Positions 23,301 through 35,687 of a DNA stretch of 64,000 bases are shown in pieces (the first letter of the stretch is position 1; each line of letters begins with the position of its first letter). The notes beneath the pieces are model-generated. The model was not told the DNA's origin. It did not search any database and worked only from the letters and a program-made list of their open reading frames with translations. A program made the position numbers and the translations under genes. The DNA is from Chalciporus piperatus (lineage: Eukaryota; Basidiomycota; Agaricomycetes; Boletales; Boletaceae), in contig JBBPTG010000001.1 in the NCBI GenBank assembly GCA_038093975.1, positions 930,001 through 994,000 on the forward strand, in the 5' to 3' direction.

Positions 23301-26151
23301 ATGTCTATACATATCCTTGTGCTAGGTAGCGGGGGGAGGGAACATGCTTTGGCATGGAAACTCTCTCAGTCTCCACTCGTAAAGCGTATCTACGTTTGTC
23401 CCGGAAATGGCGGAACGGCAAGCACCCCGAAGACACAAAATCTTAACTTGCCCCTCGCCGCTCCCTATCAGGATCTCGTAGAGTTCGCCGTTCAGAATCA
23501 AGTCAGTAACAGTCAGATATTGCTCTGCTGAACTCTAATCTCCCTATTAGATCGACCTCGTTCTTCCAGGTCCCGAGGAACCATTAGTACTCGGTGTCGA
23601 AAAGTGCTTCCGTAAAGGTTACTCGATAAGCGTTCCGTCCTCGAGTGTGTCGCTCATCCAAGTGTGAAGTCGGCATCCCCGTCTTCGGTCCCACAGAATT
23701 GGCTGCCAGGATGGAGGGAAGCAAGGCCTTCTCGAAGGCCTTTATGGATCGCCACAACATCCCTACAGCTAAATTCCGCACATTCTCGTCCTTGCAAGTT
23801 GACGAAGCGATCGAATATGTTCGCACCTGTGGGCATCGAGTCGTCTTGAAAGCCAGTGGTCTTGCAGGTGGCAAAGGTGTGCTCATCCCGGAAACAACTG
23901 ACGAAGCAGTGGAGGGTCTCCGACAAATAATGGTGGCCAACGTGTTTGGTGCTGCAGGTCCGCTACACCGTTTGCGTACATGTGGTATCACCATAATCAT
24001 AACCCCACCCCGTCGTTCCATTCGTCAGGAAATGAAGTTGTAGTCGAAGAACTACTCGAGGGCCCTGAGATATCGGTCCTGGCATTCTCGGACGGTTATA
24101 CCATCGTTCCTCTTCCTCCCGCTCAAGATCACAAACGAATTGGCGAAGGCGACACGGGTTCAAACACTGGTGGAATGGGTGCGTATACCCCCGCCCCAGT
24201 AGCAACCCCCGCGGTAATGGATCGTATCATGAAGGAATCCCTTCGTCCTACCATCGACGGTATGAGGAAAGAAGGTATATCTATATCCCCTGCACTCTTG
24301 GACATCCGATCTTCACCAGTTACAATCTAGGGTTCCCCTTCGTTGGTCTGCTCTTTGTCGGATTCATGCTTACGGAGAGCGGACCAAAAGTACTCGAATA
24401 CAACGTCCGCTTCGGCGATCCAGAGACCGAGGCTCTCATACTTTTGCTGAATGACGATGTCGATCTTGCTGCCGTACTCCTGGTACGTTTTTTCAATTCA
24501 TACTAAGCTCGCTGGCGTGCCAACCGATCTCGGGCTAGATAGGCCTGTGCGGAGCACCGACTGGATTCGGTTCAAATCAGCACTCGACCAGGCTTTGCGG
24601 TCTCGGTCGTCTTGGTGTCGGGCGGTTACCCTGGCAGTTATCCAAAGGGCAAACCAATTGAAATCGGTCAAGTATCATCAGGTGAGTATCTTCTCTCAGT
24701 GCATATGCTCAACTCACTCTGTGATCAGACGTCGTCATCTTCCATTGTGGCACCTCACTGAAGGGAGATGAGCTTGTTACGGCGGGCGGCCGCGTTTTAG
24801 CTGTCACAGCTGTCGCTCCGTCGCTGGAGGAGGCCCTTTCTTCTGTGTACGCTGCCATTGACAAAATCACCTTTGAAGGGAAGACATATCGCCGTGACAT
24901 AGCCCATCGGTGAGCAGATTTTCTGTCGTGTGACTCAAGATTACCCATCTTCATGACAGCGCTGTCACTGCTTCCAAGTCTTCTTCCAACGGCCTCACCT
25001 ACGAGCAAGCTGGTGTTTCAGTAGACGCGGGGAACTCCCTCGTCGACGCCATTAAGCCTTACGTGCGTTCCACTAAACGCGCCGGTTCAGACGCAGAAAT
25101 AGGCGGATTCGGGGGTGTCTTTGACCTGAAGCCTGTCGGATACAAGGACCCATTGTTGGTCAGTGGAACTGATGGCGTTGGCACCAAGCTTCGCGTCGCC
25201 ATCGAGACTGGCATTAATGATCTCGTAGGCAAGTCGAGAGTCTGTTAAATGGAGACCCATTCTCATCGCAAACGGCAGGCATCGATCTCGTGGCTATGTC
25301 AGTCAACGATCTGCTAGTACAGGGTGCGGAGCCACTCTTTTTCCTGGACTACTATGGTTGTAGCAAGCTGGACGTTCCTATCGCGACGAACGTGATCAAG
25401 GGCATCGTGGAGGGATGTCTGCAAGCGGGATGCACCCTCATCGGAGGTGAAACCGCTGAAATGCCAGGCATGTATCTGGACGGTAAGAACTGTGTGTGCA
25501 GCGTGAATGGTCACACGATCGTTGAATATGTCTATTTCCTATTCAGGGGACTATGATCTAGCAGGATTTGCCGTCGGTGTCGTCGAAAGGGACCTGGTTC
25601 TCCCTCGGAACATCGTAGAAGGAGATGTCCTACTGGGCATCGCTTCTTCCGGATGTCACTCCAACGGATTCTCTCTCGTCCGCAAGATCATCTCCCTCAC
25701 CGGTCTTACCTATTCCTCCCCCTGTCCATGGGACTCGACTCAGACAGTCGGCCGGAGCCTTCTCGAACCTACCCGCATCTACATCAAACAAGTCCTCCCC
25801 GTAGCCCAAAAGGGGCTTATCAAGGGCATGTCGCACATCACAGGTGGTGGGTTCATCGAGAATATCCCTCGAGTCCTCCCCAAGGGCTTGGGTTGTTCCG
25901 TCGACGCGTCTACATGGCAGCTGCCACCAGTGTTCAAGTACTTGATGAAGGAAGGCGGGGTCGCGCCCTTGGAAATGGCACGCACATTCAACATGGGTAT
26001 CGGTCTTGTCGTCATTGTGGCCAAAGACAAATGCCCAAGCGTGCTAGAGGCCTTGCGTGCAGCAGATCCTGATGTTCCTGTCTTTGAGATAGGTGAGGTG
26101 ACCGGTACAAGTGGAGTGGAGATAAGGAAAATGGAGCACTGGGGGTCCTAG
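23301..26151 (+). CDS. ADE5,7: Bifunctional GAR synthetase / AIR synthetase
   Basis: Catalyses two steps of purine synthesis: phosphoribosylamine to glycinamide ribonucleotide (ATP-grasp N-half) and FGAM to aminoimidazole ribonucleotide (C-half). Exons: 23301-23501, 23551-23617, 23670-23957, 24029-24274, 24331-24482, 24543-24681, 24729-24909, 24960-25228, 25279-25482, 25547-26151 (783 aa, close to the usual ~800). GARS motifs: [16 protein letters not shown] at the start, [41 protein letters not shown] motifs: [65 protein letters not shown]. The acceptor at 23669 (not the AG eight bases upstream) is needed to avoid a stop. The intron 25229-25278 starts with GCAAGT, a GC-AG intron. Start ATG is the family start. 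Confidence 0.97.
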
Positions 26152-26624
26152 ACGCATTGATGAGAACAGCAGGTAGCGATATCTAACAAGTACACAATTG
26201 ACGGAGGCGTTGAACTCATGTATGACTCGCAGGCACCGTATATTTTGCTCTCGCGAGACGAAACGTCGATATGCAGGTATGCTATGCAGGAAACAGTGCG
26301 ATAGTGATACTGTGTAGAGGCAGGACATGAGAAAGAGGTGGGAGTGTCACAGTAATAGTAGCTGTAAATAGTATGTGTACTCGATCAGCATGAGACGAGA
26401 AGAGGGTAGGTTCTAACACAAGCACCAAGGAGTAGATGCAAAAGAAAGGGAACGATGCCAATCAAAAAAGAACAGTGAATGCAGGATAACCGTGCGTATA
26501 TGCAGGAGAACAAAATCTGACAACAATAAATAAAACCGCAGTAAGCACCCACCATGAAACCGAAGAATAGGACATCCAGACAGAAACACGAAGCGCAATA
26601 TATATGGCCAATATAAATATCCCT
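26152..26624. other. Convergent intergenic region
   Basis: 473 bp between the 3' ends of ADE5,7 and the ankyrin/CCCH gene. AT-rich, no supported feature. Confidence 0.4.
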
Positions 26625-28722
26625 TCACGCAGAAACAGAGACCTCCTTCGCATGGTCGGATGTGTTGGTGGCCGCAGCGGCAAAAGAGAGGGGTAACTTG
26701 GGTGCGACACTGCCGGCAGAACCGGTAGCGTGAACGCCATTCACCTCGACTGATTTACTATCCTGTTGTACTCTGAGTGACGTTGACCAGGATCTAAGAC
26801 CGCACCAATACCTACAGTCTGGCTTTTTGAATCTGGGGAGGTGCTGCGAGTAACAGATTCTTCTGTAGAATCCTTGCGGAAAGGAGGTGGAGCTTGAAGT
26901 ACTTGAGCGGCGGTAGGACCATTTATTCCATTGGTCGAAGGGGCTCCGCTCACAGAGCTTCTGGATGATGTAGTCGTAGGGCCGCCGAGTACGGGAAACT
27001 CGTCAGCGTTTGGAATCCGTTGTTGTTTAAATCCGGGCCTTTTATCTGCCCGCGGGGGATTGGACTTTATCCCTCTCGAGCGGTTGCCTGGGTCAGTGGA
27101 CTGTGAACGACTCGAGTTAGCAGTACCATTTGTTCCCCCTCGTCGTGGCTGGACGTCCTGATGAGGATGAGGCCGAGCGGTTAGCGTTGATAGAAAATGA
27201 AGAGTCTCTACTCACATCTCGTACATTCATGGCAGAAAAGTTTTCTTCAATGGTACTTATCCCATTTACACCGTCCCGGACTCGAGCGCCCCGAGCGCCT
27301 GGTGGAGGTTGTGCGGCGGGTGTATCTGGGATGACATGAGGGAAACGACAGTCGTCACCGTTTCTACACCTGCCAGCAGGGTAGAAAAGGCATGCAGGTT
27401 TTCGATGCCCGCCGATGAAAGACCCTCTTCGCATGCTCCCTCTGCGGTTATGGTTTGGTCCCTGTCGGAAAGGAGGTGGAGGACCAAAGTTTTCTCCTTG
27501 GGCATGCACCGAGGACTTCGGCCCACCGTTCATCTCGATGTAAGGCGAGTGCCCATGTGGACCTTGAGGAGGAGGATATGGTGAAGGGTCCTGACGCACT
27601 GAGAACGGAGGCGCAGACACAGGCCCGTTGGGATACATTGATTGTGGTGATTGGGGACCAGGCGCGGTGGCAGGCTGGTGTGGCGGCGGGAGAGTAGGAA
27701 TGGAAAGAGGAAGAGGCGGGTGAGGAGGCTGAGAATAAGAAGGTGAGACAGGAGACATTGCTCCATATGGGACCGGTGCGGACGCTTGTGAGGGAGACAA
27801 TGCCTCTGAGCCCGATCGCGCGTGAACCATCGGGGGATGGGGTGGAGTATGAACAGGTGGTGGAGGTGGTGGTGATACAGGATTCATGTGAGGAGCGACA
27901 GGTGCAGGTGGATGGAATGAGGGTGGCGGTGGATAATAAGGTTGAGTGTATTGTTGCGGAGCCATGGGATCGTAAGGGGCGGGATATGGAGTGGGGGGTG
28001 GAGGTGGTCCAGGGTAGTAAGGGCCCTGAGGGTGAGCGAAGAGACAGGATGAGCCATAGCGACAGGCTGGGTAATACCTGCACGGGATAAATCTGGCTAT
28101 TTCTGGTGGAGGAAGGTTTCCAAAAGCACCGTTCTCGGCCAGAGGCATCGGAGGGGGCTGATAATATGCGGGTGAGCCATCGGGGAGAGTAGGCATTGGT
28201 GCCATGGATGGGTAATAACCGTAAGGGGGTACGGGAACAGGATAAAATCGCTTCGAGGGATCGCCATGGGGATCCTGGGCATAGGAGTGGTCAGGCGGGA
28301 GAACCGCCTTTGCGAGATAAATTTTGAGGAGGTTGATGATATCAGAGTCGTGAGTATACAATTCTGGGGGACCTTGAATAGCCGCGAACGATGGATCGGC
28401 ACCTGGAAGGGGGAGATGAGATCGATGTAACGCACACGTCGCGATCGAGGAAGGATTGCAAACCTTTGTCAAGGAGTGCCTTTACCACGTCGACATGACC
28501 ATTCCTGACAGCTTCCTGGAGGGGTGTAGCACCGGTGTGATCTGCGGAGAATTAGAATGCAGAAAAAAAAAATAGGAAGCAGAAATGAAGTGCGTGACTG
28601 GGCCCTGAGGTGATTGTGAACATACCTCTGATCTCGAGATCGGCAGGAGATGCGTCGTTGAGTAAACCTAAGACAGTTTCGATGTTCCCCTCAGAGGCAG
28701 CATTCCAGAGTGGGGAGACCAT
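26625..28722 (-). CDS. Ankyrin and CCCH zinc-finger protein (likely RNA-binding)
   Basis: Minus-strand exons: 28722-28626, 28541-28464, 28402-27216, 27157-26816, 26762-26625 (613 aa). Residues ~1-60 form an ankyrin repeat pair (PLWNAASEGNIETVLGLL, then HTGATPLQEAVRNGHVDVV). Two CCCH fingers follow: Cys-x5-Cys-x5-Cys-x3-His in CRYYPACRYGSSCLFAH near residue 165, and Cys-x7-Cys-x5-Cys-x3-His in CLFYPAGRCRNGDDCRFPH near residue 410. Between them lies a long Pro/Tyr-rich linker. The last intron (26815-26763, 53 nt) is inferred: reading on would stop at 26741, whereas splicing gives an Ala/Ser-rich tail. CCCH pairs of this type generally bind RNA; target unknown. Start is the ATG immediately before the ankyrin motif. 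Confidence 0.85.
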
Positions 28723-29334
28723 TTTTTGCGATAGAATGTCGAGAGAGAGGAAGAAAGAGAACACGAATAAAAACAAAAATCAGCGAAACAAACGCAAAAG
28801 AGTTCGACAGGAAAAAAAATCCACCACGAGAGGAAGAAACGCGAGTGTTGGTCTTCCGGGCTCACTGTCCGCTGTCGGACCTCGGAGCGACTCCGTCCAG
28901 AAATGAAAAAAATTGCGTGAGAAAGATTAATCCGATACACTAAACTCGATACGATATGCCTTATCAGGACATGTCATCCACCAAAAAGTATCATGTGACG
29001 TGGTGCAAAGCATTGTTGCATGTATTTCCCCTCGTCAATACTTTCCTGAATTTGGAATCAGCATGGCCAGCGACCGTGTCACAGACTTGTGTTTTACTGC
29101 GGGCATTCACACCGAGAACCTTTGTTGTATGAATGGCTTTTGCACGGCTGAGATTACCGACTACGTCAGCCCTCGTCAACCGTGGGTTAGACATTCCATC
29201 AGGGCAAGGCACCGGGACTGAGATGCTGCATTAGGATATCCCTCCGGTCCAAGGACGCGTGGCTCCACCGGTTACTGAAAATACTAAAATACCTCGCCAC
29301 CTGAAACAGCCCAGCTGAAACCTGGTAGTCCTGT
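28723..29334. other. Intergenic region, promoter of ankyrin/CCCH gene
   Basis: 612 bp between the 3' end of the glycerol-3-phosphate dehydrogenase gene and the start of the next minus-strand gene. Contains A-rich/T-rich tracts near 28730-28820 and nothing else I can support. Confidence 0.4.
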
Positions 29335-30994
29335 CTATTTAGTCAACGCATCGGCCCCAAGCTTTTGCAACAACCGCTTCGCATGTTCACCCGTCTTTTC
29401 CGGGAGATCCAATTCGCGAGAAGGGGGTCGACACATGAGCTCCTGCACCCCCGTCTTTACGTCCTTGCCTGAGAGACCAGCGTCAGCCCAACTCACACCG
29501 CTCATAAACCAGCGTACCTTCATACAAAGCTTCGTAAATCTGTCACACGAAATATCCCAAGGCGAATGAGAATCAAGACGGAACGGTAAACTCCGCAACT
29601 TACCCCATTCGCGATAGGAGCCGACACATTCATCTCATCGATAATCTTCTTGAGACCCTTCGCCGTTGTGACACCTTCGGCCACACTTCCGAGGGTTTCA
29701 ATAATGTCTTCTAGCGCCTCCCCCTTCCCCAATCGATAACCAACCGTGTAGTTTCGACTGGTCGGCGAACTGCACGTGAGAAAGAGATCTCCAACACCAG
29801 CAAGGCCAAGGAAGGTCAGAGGCGATGCACCATACGCCGTTCCGATACGTGTCATCTCCGCCAAGCCGCGAGTAATGAGACCTATAAGTGCCTCAGTGTC
29901 GAATGGTCATTGGATGGTGTACGGGTCAGCTGACTTGCTCTCGTGTTGTTCTCAAACCCAAGACCATCCGCCATCCCGGCAGCAATCGCATACACGTTCT
30001 TCAAGGCACCGGCCAACTCTAATCCTATCGGATCTGAGCCTGTATAGCTGCAAGACTGCCATTAGTTGGTCATCAGGGGTATGTCCAAATTGTCAAGCCT
30101 AACCATCGGAACCACGGTTGGTGGAATACCTGTGACGCTTTCTGAGCTTGAGATTCCGTCAACGAGGCGACCGAAACGGAAGTGGGCTGTCTGCGAACAA
30201 CTTACTCGATTCGTCAGCATAGAATGGTATTCAATGTCATAGTACCGACTTTCCGAGGCAAACGAAGGTCCCGACTGCAATGGGTGAGATTCCATAACCA
30301 TCATCGTGCCCTGCGGTTCGACGTACTATGAATGTCGCGGCTCGCGCGACCTCACTTCCACAAGTATCAGCGATGATCTCGAGGGTAAGCGCTTGTGTAT
30401 CTGTCTCGATACCCTTGTTCACAAATATCATCAGCGGCAGACGTTCTCCCACTAGACTACTCTGGAGTTTGGCTAGGGTTTCCCTGACCATGTTCCACCG
30501 GCCGTGAATAAGATGGGTTGAACAGCATGGCTGAGCACATACCTGAGTCCCTGAGTTGGTATCGCAAACAGGACAACGTCCATCTGCTGAATCATTTCGC
30601 GGTCCGGAATATCTGGGCCAACAGCGCGAATGTTGTTGGAAAAGACATGATCTTTCAAGTACCCGAGGTTACGGTGGTGTGCGTTAAAGTACTCGACAAG
30701 GCTCGCGTGTCTAGACCAGATGTAGACTTGGTGATCGGAGTCACCGAGATGGTCTGCGAGACAGCTTCCAAAGTTGCCTGCGCCAAGCACCAGCACTTTT
30801 GATTTTGGCACCGGTGTCGATGTCATGGCTATTTTTGCGGCACTAGTGATGACGCACGCTGGTGAAGCTGGAAGATCGAGTTGTTTGCCAGGAGCCAGGT
30901 TTGAAACAAGAGATCTGGGATGAAAACGCGGTGGATGGAACACCTGGCTTACGATGCAGCGTCGTAGGGCAAATGTACGCGTGCAGCTGAACAT
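29335..30994 (-). CDS. GPD1: Glycerol-3-phosphate dehydrogenase (NAD+), with mitochondrial-type N-terminal extension
   Basis: Reduces dihydroxyacetone phosphate to glycerol-3-phosphate for glycerol, lipid and redox metabolism. Minus-strand exons: 30994-30543, 30483-30327, 30274-30246, 30190-30104, 30047-29935, 29881-29604, 29539-29518, 29468-29335 (423 aa). NAD-binding motif [17 protein letters not shown] near residue 65; then [36 protein letters not shown] (catalytic Lys in LKN) and [14 protein letters not shown]. The 22- and 29-nt exons are required to keep conserved frame. Exon 4 reads through a GTATTC that looks like a donor, because FHQPWFRCYTGSD is conserved. The first 56 residues ([19 protein letters not shown]...) are basic, Ser/Arg-rich and free of acids until ~residue 40, like a mitochondrial presequence; a second ATG at 30826 would give a cytosolic form. 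Confidence 0.93.
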
Positions 30995-31184
30995 GCGGAG
31001 AGACCTTTTGAGGATTCATGCACATGGAACTTGGAAGGAGGCACGCGTCGAGCCGGTGATCGGCCGGAGCAACCGGCCGGCGTCGGAGAGTTGGTTTCGT
31101 GTCATCGCTAGTTTGCCTCCTCTTGCTATACCGCCAATCAACTATTTAATACCTTCATAGACTACTTACTTATCCTTTCAATCC

Positions 31185-32512
31185 ATGGCAGTCCAGGACC
31201 GAACGATCGAATTCCGCACCTGTGTCGACTCGATACGAAACAGGTCAGCCCTCCCTCAAAGAAACGCCGAGGTGAAACAACGGTTGCTCCAGAACCATGG
31301 CAAAGGAACACCAAAGAGCGAGTTCGCGAGGATGGCCTCTGCTATTGGCAAGGATATCAGCAGCACTGCTATCAAGCTCGGAAAGCTTGCACACCGTAAG
31401 TTCTCCTTTGGCTGCGGATGGCTTCAATAGCTGACCTCTCCTAGTTGCGAAGCGGAAAACACTGTTCGATGATCGGCCCGTCGAAATTAGTGTTCGTGTG
31501 CCCTCCAATCCATCACCTACCGCACAGCTCACCCGCCTACCTCCACCATCCAGGAACTGACCTACATCATTAAACAAGACATAGCCAACATAAATCGACA
31601 GATCGCCGCTTTACAGTCGTTCCTCAAGCAACGCAATGCCCAAAGTGCTTCGAAGTCGACAGAGGGGAAACAGATCGACGAACACAACCACAACGTCGTA
31701 ATGATGCTACAAAGCAAACTGGCGAACACAAGTATGACTTTCAAGGACGTACTAGAGGTCCGCACGCAGGTAAGTCGAGCAACCCTCTACCTCACGGTTT
31801 TACCTGACCACCGATTGTACAGAACATGAAGGAATCCAAAGACCGCACAGAGCAGTTCATGTATTCCACTGCTGCTGCTGCCCACCAAGCACCACAAAGT
31901 AAGGGCGCCGATAGTGGGATCTCACTGGCTTGACTGATTTGTTTAGACTCCCTTTTGTTGAATGGAAGATATGACCCAATGGGTGACGGTAGCAGAAGCC
32001 GCCCAGGCTCCAAGGGAAAGGGAAGGTCAACGCAAAATGGCGACGTTCTCGCTATGGATTTGGACGCTGCGGAGGGTGGTACAACAAGTCACGGTGGGGG
32101 CGGTGCGTTTCAGCGAATGGAACTAGTAGAGCAACAGGTAGGGACAGCCTTTTTGGTATGGATGGACGTACTAATCTGTATTCAGGACTCGTACATCCAA
32201 TCGCGGTCAACGGCAATCGAGTCGATCGAATCCACGATATCAGAGCTGGGGCAGATATTCACCCAACTGGCACATATGGTTGCGGAACAACGTGAAACGG
32301 TGCAACGAATTGACGCTGATACAGTGGACATCGCGTCGAACGTCAGCGGAGCCCAGAGGGAGTTGTTAAAGTACTACGCCAGTATATCTAGTAACCGATG
32401 GTTGCTGCTCAAGGTTTTTGGCGTGTTGATCGTTTTCGTGAGTTTCTTTCCAACTTACTTGTGAGGTTTACTGACCTCCCCCGAGTTCCTCGTATTTATC
32501 CTTGTTTCATAA
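31185..32512 (+). CDS. SED5: Syntaxin-5 type t-SNARE Sed5
   Basis: Qa-SNARE of the Golgi, required for ER-to-Golgi and intra-Golgi vesicle fusion. Exons: 31185-31395, 31445-31491, 31554-31769, 31823-31898, 31947-32137, 32186-32437, 32486-32512 (339 aa). N-terminal peptide DRTIEFRTCVDSI matches the Sly1-binding motif region; the Habc helices follow (ELTYIIKQDIANINRQIAALQ). The SNARE motif spans ~residues 245-305 (ESTISELGQIFTQLAHMV, with the zero-layer Gln in VAEQRE). The C-terminal membrane anchor is completed by the 27-nt last exon (VFFLVFILVS), reached through a 48-nt intron with acceptor CCCGAG. Start chosen because DRT follows immediately, as in the family. Confidence 0.95.
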
Positions 32513-32635
32513 GGCGGACGCTGGGCGCTTCGCCACGAGTCACTATCTATTGGATTAATGCATAGCACGTATTGGACGCTTTATTAATGAGACTGTTTGC
32601 ACGGACACCACAGACACCTATCAAGCTACATTCGT

Positions 32636-33811
32636 CTACCCTACCGGTATCGCGTTGACACCCGTTCCGAAATCTTTGACCTGGGACTTGCGCTTTTTCG
32701 CGCTTCGCTGATGCCTTTGCCCCCCACGGTGTGTTTCTGTTTCCTCCGTATCACCAACTGTCCATGTTCGCTCGTGGGTGGGGACTTGCTCTATACCGGA
32801 CGTAGCCGAAAACCGTTTGGTACCTCCGGGGGGTGGGGCTTTCACGGCAGCATCATCGGAGCCTCTCTCTTGTCGTTTTTGCTGTAGGAGTTCAAGATTA
32901 GCTGTTTGGAATTAACCATGGATTCGTGGCATACCCGTTGTCCTTCCAGCTCTTTATTTCGTTCCTTAAGCTTCTTCGTGCGAGAGTCCCCCTTCCCTCC
33001 TCCCCCGGCTGTAAGTTCGACGTTGATCTGACGCCCGTCGAGTTGAGAATGGTGAAGCTTGAGACCCTGCTGAAGTGCGTTCTGATGTTTGAATTCCAGG
33101 AAAGCGCAGCCCTTCGATTTCGTAACAGGTTTTGTGGGTGATTTTGTGGTAGGTTTTGGTGTCAGTAATCGTACAGTGGGTGGGGGATCTTTTGAAGGAT
33201 AAATACCACAATCTAACGAGATCATAAGCATACACACCACATGTTGAGAAATGTGCTTGAATTGCCTCTATAGTAGTGGTATATTTCAGATTGCCTAGCA
33301 GAGATGAGTGAAATCAAGAAACGTCGACGACAGAGATCGTACCAAGGAAGAGAATGAATCGTTGCTTTGACTTGTCCGTTTTCTTGCCCCCTCCCTCCTC
33401 GTCCTCCCGATCCTCTACAGGCTGTTCCATATCGACGACAGGATCCCCGTCAACCCCTTTTCTTCGCTTTGATTTCGATTTCTCTGGCTTTCCTGACTTG
33501 TCTGCAGAGGCTCCCTTTTCTTCTTCAACTTCCCTCTTTCTTTTCTTCGCTGCCACCATCCGCCCTTCTGATTGCTCTCCTTCCTGTCGCCGTTTCCCTT
33601 TCCCGATAATACGTTCTGGACTGTCTTGACCGCCTTTTGGGCTTTGCGAAGCATCAGCAAGAACCTGATCTTCGACGCTATCGACATCTTTCTCGTTCTC
33701 CAAGTCGTCGACGTCCACTGTTACTTTAGCCTTGGTGTCTTTTCCGTGTTTTCGATCTCGAAAGGCAATGCCTTTCTTCTGTCGCTTCGTGAGTTTTACT
33801 GTGGGTAACAT
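32636..33811 (-). CDS. NOP6: Nop6-like nucleolar RNA-binding protein
   Basis: Minus-strand exons: 33811-33343, 33294-33238, 33188-32935, 32881-32636 (341 aa). The N-terminal half is highly charged with Lys/Glu repeats (KLTKRQKKGIAFRDRK, EGGGKKTDKSKQR). An RRM follows: RFILFLGNLKYTTT (RNP2), then KSKGCAFLEF (RNP1). The C-terminus is basic (KKRKSQVKDF). Order and linker match Nop6, a 40S biogenesis factor that binds pre-rRNA early and acts in the nucleolus. All introns are 49-54 nt and required for frame. The upstream in-frame sequence before ATG 33811 lacks conservation. It converges on SED5, with 123 bp between stops. Confidence 0.85.
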
Positions 33812-34107
33812 GGGTCGGGAACCGAGTAGGAAACGGTCTAGTGAATGGATGCCGGAATCAATAAATAGCACAACTGTCTACTGCACACAAGCAGCGAGAC
33901 TGAGCTGGGCAATAACTGAAGAGGAGGAAGCGACTGCTTTCCCCTAACAAATGGTAGTGTTTGCTAGTGGAACAAGTCGATAAAGAGTCGAGAACAACCA
34001 TCCTCCGACTGTTCCTCCCAATAACATACCATCACGTGACTATTTCTAGAACTATATCCCGACGGTGTATCTGAAGTACCATGACGGCATCGAGAGCTGA
34101 GTACTGG
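33812..34107. other. Intergenic region
   Basis: 296 bp upstream of NOP6 and downstream of the next minus-strand gene. No feature seen. Confidence 0.35.
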
Positions 34108-35687
34108 TCAGCCGAGAGTCAGACCATTGACACCTTCCCCAGCCCCTTCAACGTCCTTCTCCTCCCCGTCCAACCCACGTCGATGTCTCGGAATCGGTCG
34201 TAATATCGGGCTTGCCAGTCCTATCATTGTGGGACGTAAAATCGGACTGGAAGACACGCTCATCGATCCAATGGCTACTTGTCGAGAACTCGAGTAGTTC
34301 GGAAACTGATATCCAGTGATGGTGGGAGATGATGTCGCCGAGTTCGAAACTGGCGCAGGAATGGCTAATGGTATAGGGAGGGATGGTCTCCCGTTCGGTG
34401 TGCGAGGGTAAGGTAGTGACGGATGTGATTCTCGTAGATAAGATATCGAAGGCGACACTGCTCTTCGTTTGGCCGAAGTAGGGTAAGGGTCATAACGATC
34501 ATCAACTGTGTGCACGTGTAAACTGCCGTGACCGTCTCTGATCAAAGGGACTCACATTTCCGTTTATTGGAGCGGACCGCACTGGTGGCTGGAGGGGGTG
34601 TGTATCGCCATTGAACCGAGGTAGGCGTAGAAGTTATCGATGGCGATGCCAATGGCTGGAGAAAACATGAGCCTCAGGGAAGCACAAGGGACACGAGCCC
34701 GTACAGCATCCACATCCATTGCCATGACCATGGGACTTCCCATCACAGACGTAGAGAGTTCATCTCCATTCACACTTTGAGCGGGGGTACAGGGTTTGGC
34801 AGCCATTTGTTCACCTTGAGGGTCGAAGCCAAAAATCGCGTCGTCATCGTCGTCATCGTCACTTGGCGAGCCCTCCCTTTGCACCTCATCCTCACAGACC
34901 TCTTCTGGATATCGCCCTCTATCCGAGGGGGCGCGCGGCGTACGAGGTTGTAATGGAAGGTCAGAACAGGATGCCACAAGGCGCTGGAAGGCCGCTTCGG
35001 ACTTGACCTCGTTCTCCTCGGGGCGTGATTCTGCTAAAAGGTTCAGTATCCTTGGTGGTTTCAGCTTCGCGGACGTAATGAAGGGTAGTAAGCCTCGCAA
35101 GCAGCACATGTGGTTGTGATACTCACTGGGTAGGTCGGGCGTCTTGGCGCGATTGAAGAGGAGCTAAACAGAGATTCGTTGTCGAGCACGCTGAGGTTCC
35201 GACTTGATGGTGGGGTGGAAGGGTTCAAAGGGTGTTTCTCGTTCTCGTCAGGAGTTTCCTCCGCGTCATTATCGTTGGGCATAACAATGGGCGGCGTCGG
35301 ATTCCCCGAACTACTGGATGGTGAACTTTCCATATACATACGCTCCCGGTCGCTCTCTGACTCCTCTCCGTTTGTGCTTGCATGCCTACCCGAAGGTATC
35401 GTGAATGAGATGGCTAGTGGGCTATATATCCGTTTCTCTGCATAGCCAGAGTAGTTTGATGCCTTCGAAAGCAGGGACGGACGTCGAAAACGGAGGAACA
35501 ATGGGCTAGCGGGGCCATCATCTGAGGAGGAGGATGCGGTCTTGCTGGAAGGCAAGGCAAACTCCTCTGAAGAGGAGGGAAACGAGAGTCGGCGAGGGGA
35601 CTCTGACATGGAGGTGGAGGATGTAGAAACGAGATACAGGGGTGTTGGATGTGGTATCTGTATGCCACAAGGTTTCGAGTCCCACAT
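34108..35687 (-). CDS. Conserved low-complexity fungal protein, function unknown
   Basis: Minus-strand exons: 35687-35127, 35064-34705, 34655-34556, 34505-34108 (472 aa). All joins keep frame; the third restores PLASPSITSTPTSVQWRYTP and the fourth the NKRKFDDRYDPYPTSAKRRA block. The latter, followed by SPSISYLRESHPSLPY and GRPSLPIPLAIP, looks like a conserved C-terminal region, and the two Lys/Arg clusters (NKRK, KRR) could serve as a nuclear signal. The rest is Ser/Pro-rich with acidic stretches, including seven Asp in a row near residue 240. I do not know a function. The frame is open for 23 codons upstream of ATG 35687, so an earlier exon is possible; a later ATG at 35609 is the alternative start. 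Confidence 0.7.

Noticed and set aside
27448..28083. Minus-strand 211-codon Ser/Leu-rich frame
   Set aside because: Shifted frame of the Pro/Tyr-rich linker of the ankyrin/CCCH protein; the zinc fingers are in the other frame.
30104..30129. Possible intron donor GTATTC inside the glycerol-3-phosphate dehydrogenase exon
   Set aside because: Reading through gives the conserved FHQPWFRCYTGSD; splicing there would delete it.
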